Shown here piece after piece: positions 41,094 to 50,094 of a DNA stretch of 64,000 bases. How positions within the stretch are numbered: position 1 is the stretch's first letter; each line of letters opens with the position of its first letter. The stretch is from Methylobacterium mesophilicum SR1.6/6. Its GTDB lineage: Bacteria > Pseudomonadota > Alphaproteobacteria > Rhizobiales > Beijerinckiaceae. The stretch covers positions 6,219,447 through 6,283,446 of the forward strand of contig NZ_CP043538.1 of the NCBI RefSeq assembly GCF_000364445.2. Reading direction: 5' to 3'. A program made the translations under genes and the position numbers. The notes under the pieces were generated by a model that saw only the letters and a program-made list of their open reading frames with translations, made no database searches and had not been told where the DNA came from.

Positions 41094-43094
41094 ATGATCG
41101 TCGAGACCGGCCACTTCGCCCTCGCGCTCGCGCTGGCGATCTCCCTCGTCCAGGTGGTGATGCCGATCTGGGCCGCGCGGTCGGGCGACCCGGCCCTGCG
41201 CCAGACCGCCTCGCAGGCGGCGCTCGGCGCCTTCGCCTGCGTGCTCTTCGCCTTCGCGGCGCTCACCTACGCGCACGTCACGTCCGACTTCTCGGTCCAG
41301 AACGTGGTCGAGAACTCGCACACGCAGAAGCCACTGATCTACAAGATCTCCGGCGTCTGGGGGAACCACGAGGGCTCGATGCTCCTCTGGGTCCTGATCC
41401 TCACCCTGTTCGGCGCCTGCGTCGCGGCGGCGAAGAACTCCGTGCCGCCGCGGCTGCGGGCCAGCACGCTGGGCGTCCAGGGGCTGATCACCTTCGTGTT
41501 CGTGCTGTTCATCATCACGACTTCCAACCCGTTCAGCCGCGTGATCCCGGCGCCGCTGGAGGGCAACGACCTCAACCCGCTCCTGCAGGATCCCGGCCTC
41601 GCGATCCACCCGCCGCTCCTCTACCTCGGCTATGTCGGCTTCTCGATCAGCTTCGCCTTCGCGGTGGCCGCGCTGATCGACGGCCGGATCGACGCCGTCT
41701 GGGCCCGGGCGGTGCGACCCTGGACGCTGACCGCGTGGTGCTTCCTGACGCTCGGGATCGCGATGGGCTCCTACTGGGCCTATTACGAGCTCGGCTGGGG
41801 CGGCTGGTGGTTCTGGGATCCGGTCGAGAACGCCTCCCTGATGCCGTGGATCGCCGGCACGGCGCTGCTGCACTCCACCGTGGTGATGGAGAAGCGCGAC
41901 GCCCTGAAGGTCTGGACGGTGCTGCTCGCCATCCTGACCTTCTCGCTCTCGCTGATCGGCACCTTCCTGGTCCGCTCGGGGGTGATCACCTCGGTGCACT
42001 CCTTCGCCACCGACCCGACCCGCGGCGTCTTCATCCTGGCGATCCTGGTGCTGTTCATCGGCGGCTCGCTGACGCTGTTCGCGTGGCGGGCGCCGCTCCT
42101 GCGCCAGGGCGGCCTCTTCGCGCCGATCTCCCGCGAGGGGTCGCTCGTCCTCAACAACCTGTTCCTGGTCGCGGGCTGCGCCACCGTGCTGGTGGGTACC
42201 CTCTACCCGCTGGTGCTGGAGATGCTGACCGGCGAGAAGATCACGGTCGGGCCGCCGTTCTTCAATTCCACCTTCGTGCCGCTCGCGATCCCGCTGCTGC
42301 TGATCGTGCCCTTCGGGCAGGCGCTCGCCTGGAAGCGCGGCGACGTCCTCGCCGCGGCACAGCGCCTGTTCGCCGCGCTTTCGGTCGCGTTGGTGGTCGG
42401 CTTCGCGGTGCTGGCGCTCACCTGGGGCGGCCCGGTCATGGCACCAGTCGGGATCGGCTTGGGCGCCTACCTGCTGATTGGCTCCGCGCTGGAGATCGTC
42501 TCCCGCGCCCGCGGCTACGGTGCGAGCCGGGCGCGCTCGATCGGCCAGATCGGTCGACGGGCCGTCGGCCTGCCGCGCTCGGCCTGGGGGACCGCGCTCG
42601 CCCATGCCGGCGTCGGCGTGGTGGTGCTGGGCATCGCTGCCCAGGGCTGGGCGACCGAGGGGCTGGCGACGCTGAAGCCCGGCCAGACCCTCGCGACCGG
42701 CCCCTACGTGGCGACCCTCGATCGGGTCGGGCCGCGCCAGGGTCCCAACTACGAGGAGGCCGCCGCCTCCCTGACGATCCGGACCCGCTCCGGCGACGAG
42801 GTCGGGCACGTGGAGACGGGCAAGCGCTTCTATCCGAGCCGCAAGATGGCGGTGACGGAATCGGGCCTGCTGACGGTGGGCGCGAGCCAGGTCTATGCCA
42901 GCCTCGGCGAGATGAGCCAGGACGGCGGCGTCGGCCTGCGCCTGTACTACAAGCCGCTGGTGCTGCTGATCTGGCTCGGGGCCGTGGTGATGGCACTCGG
43001 CGGCGGCCTGTCGCTCACCGATCGCCGGATGCGCGTCGGCGTCCCCGCCAAGGCGAAGGCGCGGCCGTTGCCGGCCGCGGTGCCGGCCGAGTGA
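41094..43094 (+). CDS. ccmF: Haem lyase subunit CcmF (CycK)
   Basis: 666 residues, full family length, with about 15 membrane spans. The WWD haem-handling motif is GWGGWWFWDPVENASLMPW (about residues 233-251). Further family marks are WGNHEGSMLLWV, SNPFSRVIPAPLEGNDLNP, and the late HSFATDPTRGVFIL. It joins haem from CcmE to apocytochrome c cysteines in the periplasm. It starts 10 bp after ccmE and its stop overlaps the ccmH start (TGATG), so the operon is tightly coupled. Confidence 0.96.
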   Translation: MIVETGHFALALALAISLVQVVMPIWAARSGDPALRQTASQAALGAFACVLFAFAALTYAHVTSDFSVQNVVENSHTQKPLIYKISGVWGNHEGSMLLWVLILTLFGACVAAAKNSVPPRLRASTLGVQGLITFVFVLFIITTSNPFSRVIPAPLEGNDLNPLLQDPGLAIHPPLLYLGYVGFSISFAFAVAALIDGRIDAVWARAVRPWTLTAWCFLTLGIAMGSYWAYYELGWGGWWFWDPVENASLMPWIAGTALLHSTVVMEKRDALKVWTVLLAILTFSLSLIGTFLVRSGVITSVHSFATDPTRGVFILAILVLFIGGSLTLFAWRAPLLRQGGLFAPISREGSLVLNNLFLVAGCATVLVGTLYPLVLEMLTGEKITVGPPFFNSTFVPLAIPLLLIVPFGQALAWKRGDVLAAAQRLFAALSVALVVGFAVLALTWGGPVMAPVGIGLGAYLLIGSALEIVSRARGYGASRARSIGQIGRRAVGLPRSAWGTALAHAGVGVVVLGIAAQGWATEGLATLKPGQTLATGPYVATLDRVGPRQGPNYEEAAASLTIRTRSGDEVGHVETGKRFYPSRKMAVTESGLLTVGASQVYASLGEMSQDGGVGLRLYYKPLVLLIWLGAVVMALGGGLSLTDRRMRVGVPAKAKARPLPAAVPAE

Positions 43095-43558
43095 TGGCGG
43101 CCCGCGCACGCCGCACGGTGATCGCCGCGATCGCCCTGATCGCGTCGATCCCGGCCCACGCCGTCCAGCCCGACGAGGTGCTGAAGGATCCCGTTCTGGA
43201 ACACCGAGCCCGGGAGATCTCCGCTGAGTTGCGCTGCCTCGTCTGCCAGAATCAGTCGATCGACGATTCCGACGCGCCGCTGGCCAAGGATCTGCGCCTG
43301 ATCGTCCGTGAGCGCCTGGAGAAGGGCGACAGCGACACGGCGGTGCGCGATTACGTCGTCGCCCGCTACGGTGAGTTCGTGCTCCTGCGGCCGGTCTTCG
43401 CGCTGCACACCCTTCTGCTGTGGCTGACGCCCGTGCTCGCGGTGCTGCTCGGCGCATTCGGGATCTGGCGCCTCGCGCGGCGCCGGCCGGCCGCTCCCGC
43501 CCGGACCCTCTCGGCTGCCGAGGAGGCCGAGGTCGCCGCGCTCCTGCGACGGGAGTAG
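43094..43558 (+). CDS. ccmH: Apocytochrome c thioreductase subunit CcmH (CycL)
   Basis: 154 residues. A signal peptide (IAAIALIASIPAHA, residues about 9-22) is followed by the periplasmic redox domain with the active site LRCLVCQNQSIDDSDAPLAKDLR (the CxxC at about residues 48-51). A C-terminal anchor (LHTLLLWLTPVLAVLLGAFGIW) holds it in the membrane. It reduces the disulfide of the CxxCH haem-binding site before ligation. This is the short CcmH/CycL type; the TPR part is carried by the separate CcmI protein. It ends the operon. Confidence 0.94.
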   Translation: MAARARRTVIAAIALIASIPAHAVQPDEVLKDPVLEHRAREISAELRCLVCQNQSIDDSDAPLAKDLRLIVRERLEKGDSDTAVRDYVVARYGEFVLLRPVFALHTLLLWLTPVLAVLLGAFGIWRLARRRPAAPARTLSAAEEAEVAALLRRE

Positions 43559-43654
43559 AATCGCTCGCGGCCGTGATTCGCCTCCCGCACTCGGCACGAG
43601 TCTTGGATGCGACATCGAAGCCGTAGGATCGGCGATGCGCCTGGGGGCAGGACG

Positions 43655-44311
43655 ATGACGGCCGCAACGCTCACCATCTCGAGCCGCAACTACTCCTCGT
43701 GGTCCCTGCGGGGCTGGCTGATCTGCCGGATGGCGGGGCTCGACTTCGAGACCGAGGTTCTGTCCGGAGCCGATCTCAACAGCCGGGCGGAACTGCTGCA
43801 CCTGTCGCCGTCCTTCCTGGTGCCGCGCCTGCGCCATGGCACTGTCGTGGTTTGGGACTGCCTCGCCATCGCCGAGTACCTGGCCGAGACATTCCCGGAG
43901 GCCGGCTTCCTGCCCGGGAACGTGGCGGAGCGGGCCCATTGTCGCTCGATCTCCGGCGAGATGCATTCCGGTTTCGTCAATCTGCGCTCGGCCCTGCCGA
44001 TGAATCTGCGGGCGTTCCACCCTGACTTTCGGGTGTTCAACGGCGCGAAAGCCGATATCGAGCGCATCGTCACGATCTTCGACGATTGCCTCGACCGCTA
44101 CGACGGGCCGTACCTGTTCGGCGCGCGGCCGTGCCTGGCGGATGCCATGTTCGCGCCGGTCTGCACCCGCTTCCGCACCTATGACGTTTCCCTGCCGCCC
44201 CGTGCCGCCGCCTACCGCGACACGATCCTGCACTGGCCGCTGATGGTCGAGTGGGCCGAGGCCGCCGCCGACGAGCCGGACGAGATCGAAGAGCTGGAGA
44301 TGGAGTTCTGA
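43655..44311 (+). CDS. Glutathione S-transferase family protein
   Basis: 218 residues from the ATG at 43655. The N-terminal thioredoxin-like domain has SSRNYSSWSLRGWLICRMAGL (the glutathione-site Ser/Tyr region), FLVPRLRHGTVVVWDCLAIAEYLAE with the cis-Pro and the SNAIL-like segment, and a helical C-terminal domain. The YSSWSLR start is typical of a bacterial GST subgroup of unknown substrate. It ends before the AT-rich fds upstream region; no operon partner is apparent. Confidence 0.85.
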   Translation: MTAATLTISSRNYSSWSLRGWLICRMAGLDFETEVLSGADLNSRAELLHLSPSFLVPRLRHGTVVVWDCLAIAEYLAETFPEAGFLPGNVAERAHCRSISGEMHSGFVNLRSALPMNLRAFHPDFRVFNGAKADIERIVTIFDDCLDRYDGPYLFGARPCLADAMFAPVCTRFRTYDVSLPPRAAAYRDTILHWPLMVEWAEAAADEPDEIEELEMEF

Positions 44312-44329
44312 AACGGGGGTGCCGTCATG

Positions 44330-44405
44330 GCGCGCGGAGCGAAGCAATCCAGGGAATCGCGAAATCGGCAAGCGTGGCGCTACTGGGTTGCTTCGCTCCG
44401 CGCGC
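44330..44405. repeat. Interspersed palindromic repeat (23-bp inverted arms)
   Basis: GCGCGCGGAGC at 44330 through CCAG at 44352 is repeated in inverted form at 44383-44405 with one difference, separated by 30 bp. The GAAGCAATCCAG/CTGGGTTGCTTC core is the type seen in the small palindromic repeats common between alphaproteobacterial genes. It lies just after the GST stop and could form a long hairpin, possibly shielding the fds promoter from readthrough. Confidence 0.7.
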
Positions 44406-44453
44406 AAAGACGGTTGGCCATGGCGGAGACCGGTCAGTCATCTGCAGGTAGGA

Positions 44454-44467
44454 TGCAATTTATTGCA
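44454..44467. promoter_or_regulatory. Palindrome upstream of fds operon, possible LysR/FdsR site
   Basis: TGCAAT (44454-44459) and ATTGCA (44462-44467) are perfect arms with a TT spacer. They sit 224 bp before the fdsG start, in an AT-rich stretch that stands out against the 70% GC background. A LysR-family gene lies 7 kb downstream beside the formate/oxalate transporter, and such regulators bind dyads of this kind. A TTGCAAT half-like sequence also occurs near 49976 upstream of the transporter. The pairing is inferred. Confidence 0.4.
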
Positions 44468-44690
44468 GGGCACCCATTTTTGTTGCGGTGCACGCAAAAA
44501 GATCCTGGGCCCTGTTGAGACCGAGAAAATCTTTTTCCTCAGCCACTTAAACCTTTGGTATCGAACCGGCGAATCCGCGAGTTACAGCTCGACAAACGTC
44601 CTTTGTCGCGCAACCGGACAGCTCGATTGAAGCCAACCGGCAATTCTGTTCCTCTTCGCCTTAGAACAGGAACAGACTGGGCTGGAAACC

Positions 44691-45164
44691 ATGGCGCGTC
44701 ACGAGCCCTGGAGCGCAGAGCGCGCATCCGGGATCATCGCCGAACACACCCATCTCGAAGGGGCCACGCTGCCGATCCTGCACGCGCTGCAGGAGACGTT
44801 CGGCTACGTGGATTCCGGCGCCGTTCCGCTGATCGCGGACGCCCTGAACCTGTCCCGCGCCGAGGTGCACGGCTGCATCACCTTCTACCACGACTTCCGA
44901 GCCCACCCCGCCGGCCGTCACGAGGTGAAGCTGTGCCGGGCCGAAGCCTGTCAGGCCATGGGTTCGGACAAGCTGCACCGCGAGATCCTCGGCCGCCTGG
45001 GCTGCGGCTGGCACGAGACGACGGCTGACGGCAGCGCCACGGTCGAGCCGGTCTACTGCCTCGGCCTCTGCGCCAACGGCCCCGCCGCGCTGGTGGACGG
45101 TGAGCCGGTCGCGCATCTGACCGCCGACGCCCTTGAGGCCGCCCTGACGGAGGTGCGCCAGTGA
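44691..45164 (+). CDS. fdsG: NAD-dependent formate dehydrogenase gamma subunit (NuoE-like)
   Basis: 157 residues. The thioredoxin-like [2Fe-2S] domain of the NuoE/HoxE family is shown by an N-terminal helical part (ILHALQETFGYV, ALNLSRAEVHGCITFYHDF) and four cysteines, two in VKLCRAEACQAMG and two in VYCLGLCANGP. It passes electrons between the beta subunit and other clusters of the soluble formate dehydrogenase. The ATG at 44691 follows GGGCTGGAAACC; the stop overlaps the GTG of fdsB. It is the first gene of an operon with order gamma-beta-alpha-delta, the order reported for FDH2 in Methylobacterium and fds in Cupriavidus. Confidence 0.92.
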   Translation: MARHEPWSAERASGIIAEHTHLEGATLPILHALQETFGYVDSGAVPLIADALNLSRAEVHGCITFYHDFRAHPAGRHEVKLCRAEACQAMGSDKLHREILGRLGCGWHETTADGSATVEPVYCLGLCANGPAALVDGEPVAHLTADALEAALTEVRQ

Positions 45165-46720
45165 GCGTCACGCTTTACATCCCGCGCGACGCCGTCGCGC
45201 TCGGCCTCGGCGCCAACAAGGTCGCCCGTGCCCTCTTCGCCGGCGCCGAGCGCCGCGGCCTGGACGTCACCATCGTCCGCACCGGCTCCCGCGGCCTGTT
45301 CTGGCTGGAGCCGATGGTCGAGGTCGGCACGCCCGAGGGGCGGGTCGCCTACGGGCCGGTGACGGTCAAGGACGTCGATGCCCTTTTGGATGCCGGCCTG
45401 ACCACGGGCGGCGACCACGCCCTGCGCCTCGGCGATCCGGAGACGATCCCCTACCTCGCGCGGCAGCAGCGCCTGACCTTCCACCGCTGCGGCGTGATCG
45501 ATCCGGTCTCCGTCGAGGATTACCGGGCCCATGGCGGCTATCGCGGCCTGGAGGCCGCCCTGAAGCTCGATGCCGAGGGCATCGTCGCGGCGGTGCGCGA
45601 TTCCGGCCTGCGCGGCCGGGGCGGTGCCGGCTTCCCGGCCGGCATCAAGTGGAACACCGTGATGCTCGCCAAGGCGGACCAGAAATACGTGGTCTGCAAC
45701 GCCGACGAGGGCGATTCCGGCACCTTCGCCGACCGGATGATGATGGAGGGCGACCCCTTCAACCTCATCGAGGGCATGACCATCGCGGCCGTCGCGACCG
45801 GTGCCACCCACGGCTACATCTACCTGCGCTCCGAGTACCCGCAGGCCTTCGCCACCCTCAAGGAGGCGATCGCCAACGGCATCCAGGCCGGCGTGCTCGG
45901 CGACAACATCCTCGGTTCGGGCAAGACCTTCCACTTGGAAGTGCGCCTCGGCGCCGGCGCCTACATCTGCGGCGAGGAGACATCGCTGCTGGAGAGCCTG
46001 GAGGGCAAGCGCGGCATCGTGCGGGCGAAGCCGCCGATCCCGGCGCTCAAGGGCTTCCTCGGCAAGCCGACGCTGGTCAACAACGTCATGACCTTCACGG
46101 CCGTGCCGTGGATCCTGGAGAACGGCGCCAGGGCCTACGCCGATTACGGCATGGGCCGGTCGCTCGGCACCCTGCCGATCCAGCTCGCCGGCAACGTCAG
46201 GCACGGCGGCCTGATCGAGATGGCCTTCGGCATCACCCTCCGTCAGGTCATCGAGGATTTCGGCGGCGGCACCCGCTCAGGGAGGCCGGTCCGGGCCGTG
46301 CAGGTCGGCGGGCCGCTCGGGGCCTACTTCCCCGACCATCTCCTCGACACGCCCCTCGATTACGAGGCGATGGCGGCCAAGAAGGGCCTCGTCGGCCACG
46401 GCGGCATCGTGGTGTTCGACGACACCGTCGACATGGCCTCTCAGGCCCGCTTCGCCTTCGAGTTCTGCGCCACCGAGTCGTGCGGCAAGTGCACGCCCTG
46501 CCGCATCGGCGCGACCCGCGGCGTCGAGACCATGGACAAGGTGATCGCCGGCATCCGGCCGGAGGCGAACCTGAAGCTGGTCGAGGACCTCTGCGAGGTC
46601 ATGACCGACGGTTCGCTCTGCGCCATGGGCGGTCTGACGCCCATGCCGGTGATGAGCGCGATCACCCATTTCCCCGAGGATTTCAGGCGCGCCGGCGATC
46701 TGCCGGCCGCGGCCGAGTGA
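45161..46720 (+). CDS. fdsB: NAD-dependent formate dehydrogenase beta subunit (NuoF-like)
   Basis: 519 residues from a GTG at 45161 overlapping the fdsG stop. An N-terminal thioredoxin-like extension (about 1-120) is followed by the NuoF core. FMN/NADH binding motifs are GLRGRGGAGFPAGIKW (about residues 150-165) and NADEGDSGTFADRMMME, with GAYICGEETSLLESLEG also present. The C-terminal [4Fe-4S] motif is ESCGKCTPCRIG (about residues 442-453). It reduces NAD+ with electrons from formate. It is followed after 10 bp by fdsA, preceded by GAGGAGACG. Confidence 0.95.
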   Translation: MSVTLYIPRDAVALGLGANKVARALFAGAERRGLDVTIVRTGSRGLFWLEPMVEVGTPEGRVAYGPVTVKDVDALLDAGLTTGGDHALRLGDPETIPYLARQQRLTFHRCGVIDPVSVEDYRAHGGYRGLEAALKLDAEGIVAAVRDSGLRGRGGAGFPAGIKWNTVMLAKADQKYVVCNADEGDSGTFADRMMMEGDPFNLIEGMTIAAVATGATHGYIYLRSEYPQAFATLKEAIANGIQAGVLGDNILGSGKTFHLEVRLGAGAYICGEETSLLESLEGKRGIVRAKPPIPALKGFLGKPTLVNNVMTFTAVPWILENGARAYADYGMGRSLGTLPIQLAGNVRHGGLIEMAFGITLRQVIEDFGGGTRSGRPVRAVQVGGPLGAYFPDHLLDTPLDYEAMAAKKGLVGHGGIVVFDDTVDMASQARFAFEFCATESCGKCTPCRIGATRGVETMDKVIAGIRPEANLKLVEDLCEVMTDGSLCAMGGLTPMPVMSAITHFPEDFRRAGDLPAAAE

Positions 46721-46730
46721 GGAGACGTCG

Positions 46731-49592
46731 ATGGGCCTGATCAAGGAGATCGACTACGGCACGCCGATCCGCGTCAGCGAGCAGACGGTGACGCTGACGA
46801 TCGACGGCATGTCGGTGACGGTGCCGGCCGGTACCTCGGTGATGGCGGCGGCGATGCATGCCGGCACGCAGATCCCGAAGCTCTGCGCCACCGACTCGCT
46901 GGAGCCGTTCGGCTCCTGCCGCCTGTGCCTCGTGGAGATCGAGGGGCGGCGCGGCACCCCGGCCTCCTGCACGACCCCGGCCGAGAACGGCATGGTGGTG
47001 CACACGCAGAACGAGAAGCTCGCCAAGCTCCGCAAGGGCGTGATGGAGCTCTACATCTCCGACCACCCCCTCGACTGCCTGACCTGCGCGGCGAACGGCG
47101 ACTGCGAGCTGCAGACCCAGGCGGGCGTCGTCGGCCTGCGCGACGTGCGCTACGGCTACGAGGGCGACAACCACGTCCGGCCGAGCTCCGAGAAGTACCT
47201 GCCGAAGGACGAGTCGAACCCGTACTTCACCTACGACCCGTCGAAGTGCATCGTCTGCAACCGCTGCGTCCGCGCCTGCGAGGAGGTGCAGGGCACCTTC
47301 GCGCTGACCATCGCGGGCCGCGGCTTCGACAGCCGCGTGGCGGCCGGCCCGACCAACTTCTTCGAGTCCGAGTGCGTCTCCTGCGGCGCCTGCGTCCAGG
47401 CGTGTCCGACGGCCACGTTGCAGGAGAAATCGATCCACGCGTACGGCCAGCCCGAGCACGCGGAGGTGACGACCTGCGCGTATTGCGGCGTCGGCTGCTC
47501 GTTCAAGGCCGAGATGCAGGGCGAGCGCGTCGTCCGCATGGTCCCCTACAAGGGCGGCAAGGCCAACGAGGGCCATAGCTGCGTGAAGGGCCGCTTCGCC
47601 TACGGCTACGCCACCCACAAGGACCGCATCACCAAGCCGATGATCCGCGAGAAGATCACGGATCCGTGGCGTGAGGTCTCCTGGGAGGAGGCGATCGACC
47701 GCGCGGCCTCCGAGTTCAAGCGGATCCAGGCCAAGTACGGCAAGGATTCGGTCGGCGGCATCACCTCGTCGCGCTGCACCAACGAGGAGGCCTATCTCGT
47801 CCAGAAGCTGGTGCGCGCCGCCTTCGGCAACAACAACGTCGACACCTGCGCCCGCGTCTGCCACTCGCCGACCGGCTACGGCCTGATGTCGACGCTCGGC
47901 ACCTCGGCCGGCACGCAGGACTTCAAGTCGGTCGAGCATTCCGACGTGATCCTGGTGATCGGCGCCAACCCGACCGACGGCCATCCGGTCTTCGGCTCGC
48001 GGATGAAGAAGCGGCTGCGCCAGGGCGCCAAGCTGATCGTCGCCGATCCGCGCAAGATCGACCTCGTGAAGTCGCCCCACATCAAGGCCGACTATCACCT
48101 GCCGCTGAAGCCCGGCTCCAACGTCGCCTTCATCAACGCGCTGGCGCACGTGATCGTCACCGAGGGGCTGGTCGACGAGGCCTATGTCCGCGAGCGCTGC
48201 GATCTGGCCGAGTTCGAGTCCTGGGCCCGGTTCATCGCCGATGAGCGGCACTCCCCGGAAAGCCAGCAGCCCTTCACCGGTCTCGACCCGGCGGAGGTCC
48301 GCGGCGCGGCCCGGCTCTACGCCAAGGGCGGCGCGGCCGGCATCTACTACGGGCTGGGCGTCACCGAGCACAGCCAGGGTTCGACCATGGTCATGGGCAT
48401 GGCCAACATTGCCATGGCCACCGGCAACATCGGCAAGCTCGGCGCCGGCGTGAACCCGCTGCGCGGCCAGAACAACGTCCAGGGCTCCTGCGACATGGGC
48501 TCGTTCCCGCACGAGCTCACCGGCTACCGCCACGTGTCGGACGACGCGACCCGCGAGAGCTTCGAGGCCCTCTGGGGCGCCAAGCTCGACAACGCCCCGG
48601 GCCTGCGCATCACCAACATGCTCGACGAGGCCGTCGAGGGCTCGTTCAAGGGCATGTACATCCAGGGTGAGGACATCGCCCAGTCGGACCCGGACACGCA
48701 CCACGTGACCTCGGGCCTGAAGGCGATGGAGTGCATCGTCGTCCAGGATCTGTTCCTGAACGAGACCGCCAAATACGCGCACGTCTTCCTGCCGGGCGCC
48801 TCGTTCCTCGAGAAGGACGGGACCTTCACCAATGCCGAGCGCCGCATCTCCCGCGTGCGCAAGGTCATGGCCCCGATGGGCGGCTACGGCGACTGGGAGG
48901 GCACGGTGCTGCTCTCCAACGCGCTGGGTTACCCGATGAACTACAGCCACCCGTCCGAGATCATGGACGAGATCGCCTCGCTCACCCCGAGCTTCACCGG
49001 CGTGTCCTACGCCAAGCTCGACGAACTTGGCTCGGTGCAGTGGCCCTGCAACGAGAAGGCGCCGCTCGGCACGCCGATGATGCACGTGGACCGGTTCGTC
49101 CGCGGCAAGGGCCGGTTCATGATCACCGAGTTCGTGGCCACCGAGGAGCGGACGGGCGCGAAGTTCCCGCTGATCCTGACCACGGGCCGGATCCTGTCCC
49201 AGTACAATGTCGGCGCGCAGACCCGGCGCACCGAGAACTCGCGCTGGCACGAGGAGGACGTGCTGGAGATCCACCCGTTCGACGCGGAGCTGCGCGGCAT
49301 CGTGGACGGCGACCTCGTCGCCCTGGAGAGCCGCTCGGGCGACATCGCCCTGAAGGCCAAGGTCTCCGAGCGGATGCAGCCCGGCGTGGTCTACACCACC
49401 TTCCACCACGCCAAGACCGGCGCCAACGTCATCACCACCGACTACTCGGACTGGGCGACCAATTGCCCCGAGTACAAGGTGACGGCGGTGCAGGTCCGGC
49501 GGACCAACCGGCCCTCCGACTGGCAGGCGAAGTTCTACGAGGAGGACTTCTCCCTGACCCGGATCGCCCAGACCCTCGACGCGGCAGAGTAA
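46731..49592 (+). CDS. fdsA: NAD-dependent formate dehydrogenase alpha subunit (molybdopterin, NuoG-like N-terminus)
   Basis: 953 residues. The N-terminal NuoG-like region carries a [2Fe-2S] set (FGSCRLCLVEI plus TPASC, about residues 46-83), the His-containing cluster in HPLDCLTCAANGDCELQ, and two ferredoxin-type [4Fe-4S] sites (CIVCNRCVRACEE and CVSCGACVQACPT). The catalytic domain begins CAYCGVGCSFKAE (about residue 248). It holds the active-site Cys in DTCARVCHSPTGYGL and the adjacent His, and a bis-MGD-binding C-terminus. The sequence does not settle whether Mo or W is used; homology to FDH2/Fds suggests Mo. It oxidises formate to CO2 in the cytoplasm. Confidence 0.96.
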   Translation: MGLIKEIDYGTPIRVSEQTVTLTIDGMSVTVPAGTSVMAAAMHAGTQIPKLCATDSLEPFGSCRLCLVEIEGRRGTPASCTTPAENGMVVHTQNEKLAKLRKGVMELYISDHPLDCLTCAANGDCELQTQAGVVGLRDVRYGYEGDNHVRPSSEKYLPKDESNPYFTYDPSKCIVCNRCVRACEEVQGTFALTIAGRGFDSRVAAGPTNFFESECVSCGACVQACPTATLQEKSIHAYGQPEHAEVTTCAYCGVGCSFKAEMQGERVVRMVPYKGGKANEGHSCVKGRFAYGYATHKDRITKPMIREKITDPWREVSWEEAIDRAASEFKRIQAKYGKDSVGGITSSRCTNEEAYLVQKLVRAAFGNNNVDTCARVCHSPTGYGLMSTLGTSAGTQDFKSVEHSDVILVIGANPTDGHPVFGSRMKKRLRQGAKLIVADPRKIDLVKSPHIKADYHLPLKPGSNVAFINALAHVIVTEGLVDEAYVRERCDLAEFESWARFIADERHSPESQQPFTGLDPAEVRGAARLYAKGGAAGIYYGLGVTEHSQGSTMVMGMANIAMATGNIGKLGAGVNPLRGQNNVQGSCDMGSFPHELTGYRHVSDDATRESFEALWGAKLDNAPGLRITNMLDEAVEGSFKGMYIQGEDIAQSDPDTHHVTSGLKAMECIVVQDLFLNETAKYAHVFLPGASFLEKDGTFTNAERRISRVRKVMAPMGGYGDWEGTVLLSNALGYPMNYSHPSEIMDEIASLTPSFTGVSYAKLDELGSVQWPCNEKAPLGTPMMHVDRFVRGKGRFMITEFVATEERTGAKFPLILTTGRILSQYNVGAQTRRTENSRWHEEDVLEIHPFDAELRGIVDGDLVALESRSGDIALKAKVSERMQPGVVYTTFHHAKTGANVITTDYSDWATNCPEYKVTAVQVRRTNRPSDWQAKFYEEDFSLTRIAQTLDAAE

Positions 49593-49601
49593 GAGTACCC
49601 G

Positions 49602-49895
49602 ATGAGCGCGGTGACGCAGGCGGACAAGCTCGTCCGCATGGCCAACCAGATCGCCACCTTCTTCCGGTCCTACCCGGAGGAGGAGGCGGTCGCGGGAATC
49701 CAGAAGCACATCAAGGCGTTCTGGACGCCCAAGATGATCGCGCATCTCGAGGCCGCCCTGCCGGAGCAGGGCGACCGGGTCGACGATCTGGTGCGGCGGG
49801 CGCTGCACGGCGCCGAGCCGGCCGCCGACAGCCCGGTGCGTCCCGCGACCCGGGACCCGCAACTCGCCGGGGCCGGGGCCAGCGACGCGGGCTGA
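49602..49895 (+). CDS. fdsD: Formate dehydrogenase delta subunit / FdsD
   Basis: 97 residues, 9 bp after fdsA. The family block is present: DKLVRMANQIATFFRSYPEEEAVAGIQKHIKAFWTPKMI, then LVRRAL. FdsD binds the fds complex and is thought to help insert or protect the molybdenum cofactor. The fdsC sulfurtransferase gene usual in this operon is not found between fdsA and fdsD or after fdsD. The C-terminus is Ala/Pro-rich and variable. A terminator follows at 49929. Confidence 0.88.
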   Translation: MSAVTQADKLVRMANQIATFFRSYPEEEAVAGIQKHIKAFWTPKMIAHLEAALPEQGDRVDDLVRRALHGAEPAADSPVRPATRDPQLAGAGASDAG

Positions 49896-49928
49896 GACCG
49901 GCGGTAAAGCGCGGAGCGCGCGTGATCA

Positions 49929-49954
49929 GGACCCCTTGCGGGGCCCTTTTCTTT
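49929..49954 (+). terminator. Rho-independent terminator after fdsD
   Basis: GGACCCC (49929-49935) pairs with GGGGCCC (49940-49946), six of seven pairs matching, around TTGC; TTTTCTTT follows (49947-49954). It closes the fds operon 34 bp after the fdsD stop. The remaining 140 bp up to the transporter start is an upstream region with an AT-rich stretch. Confidence 0.75.
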
Positions 49955-50094
49955 GGCCCTGCTGCATACAAACCGTTGCAATCAGGATTAAAAATGTCGC
50001 CCAAGCGTGGCGCGACTCTGGTGCCCTGCACACAGATCGCGCATCATCCTCCGACAAGCCGCCCATCCAAGTGGCTGCCGGAGAGGATGACGTC

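Noticed and set aside
46683..49862. 1059-residue minus-strand ORF
   Set aside because: It is a His/Asp/Val-rich antisense shadow of fdsA, which has all cofactor motifs on the + strand.
44691..49895. Tungsten-type FDH1
   Set aside because: FDH1 of Methylobacterium is a two-subunit enzyme; here separate gamma, beta, alpha and delta genes match the four-subunit FDH2/fds layout.
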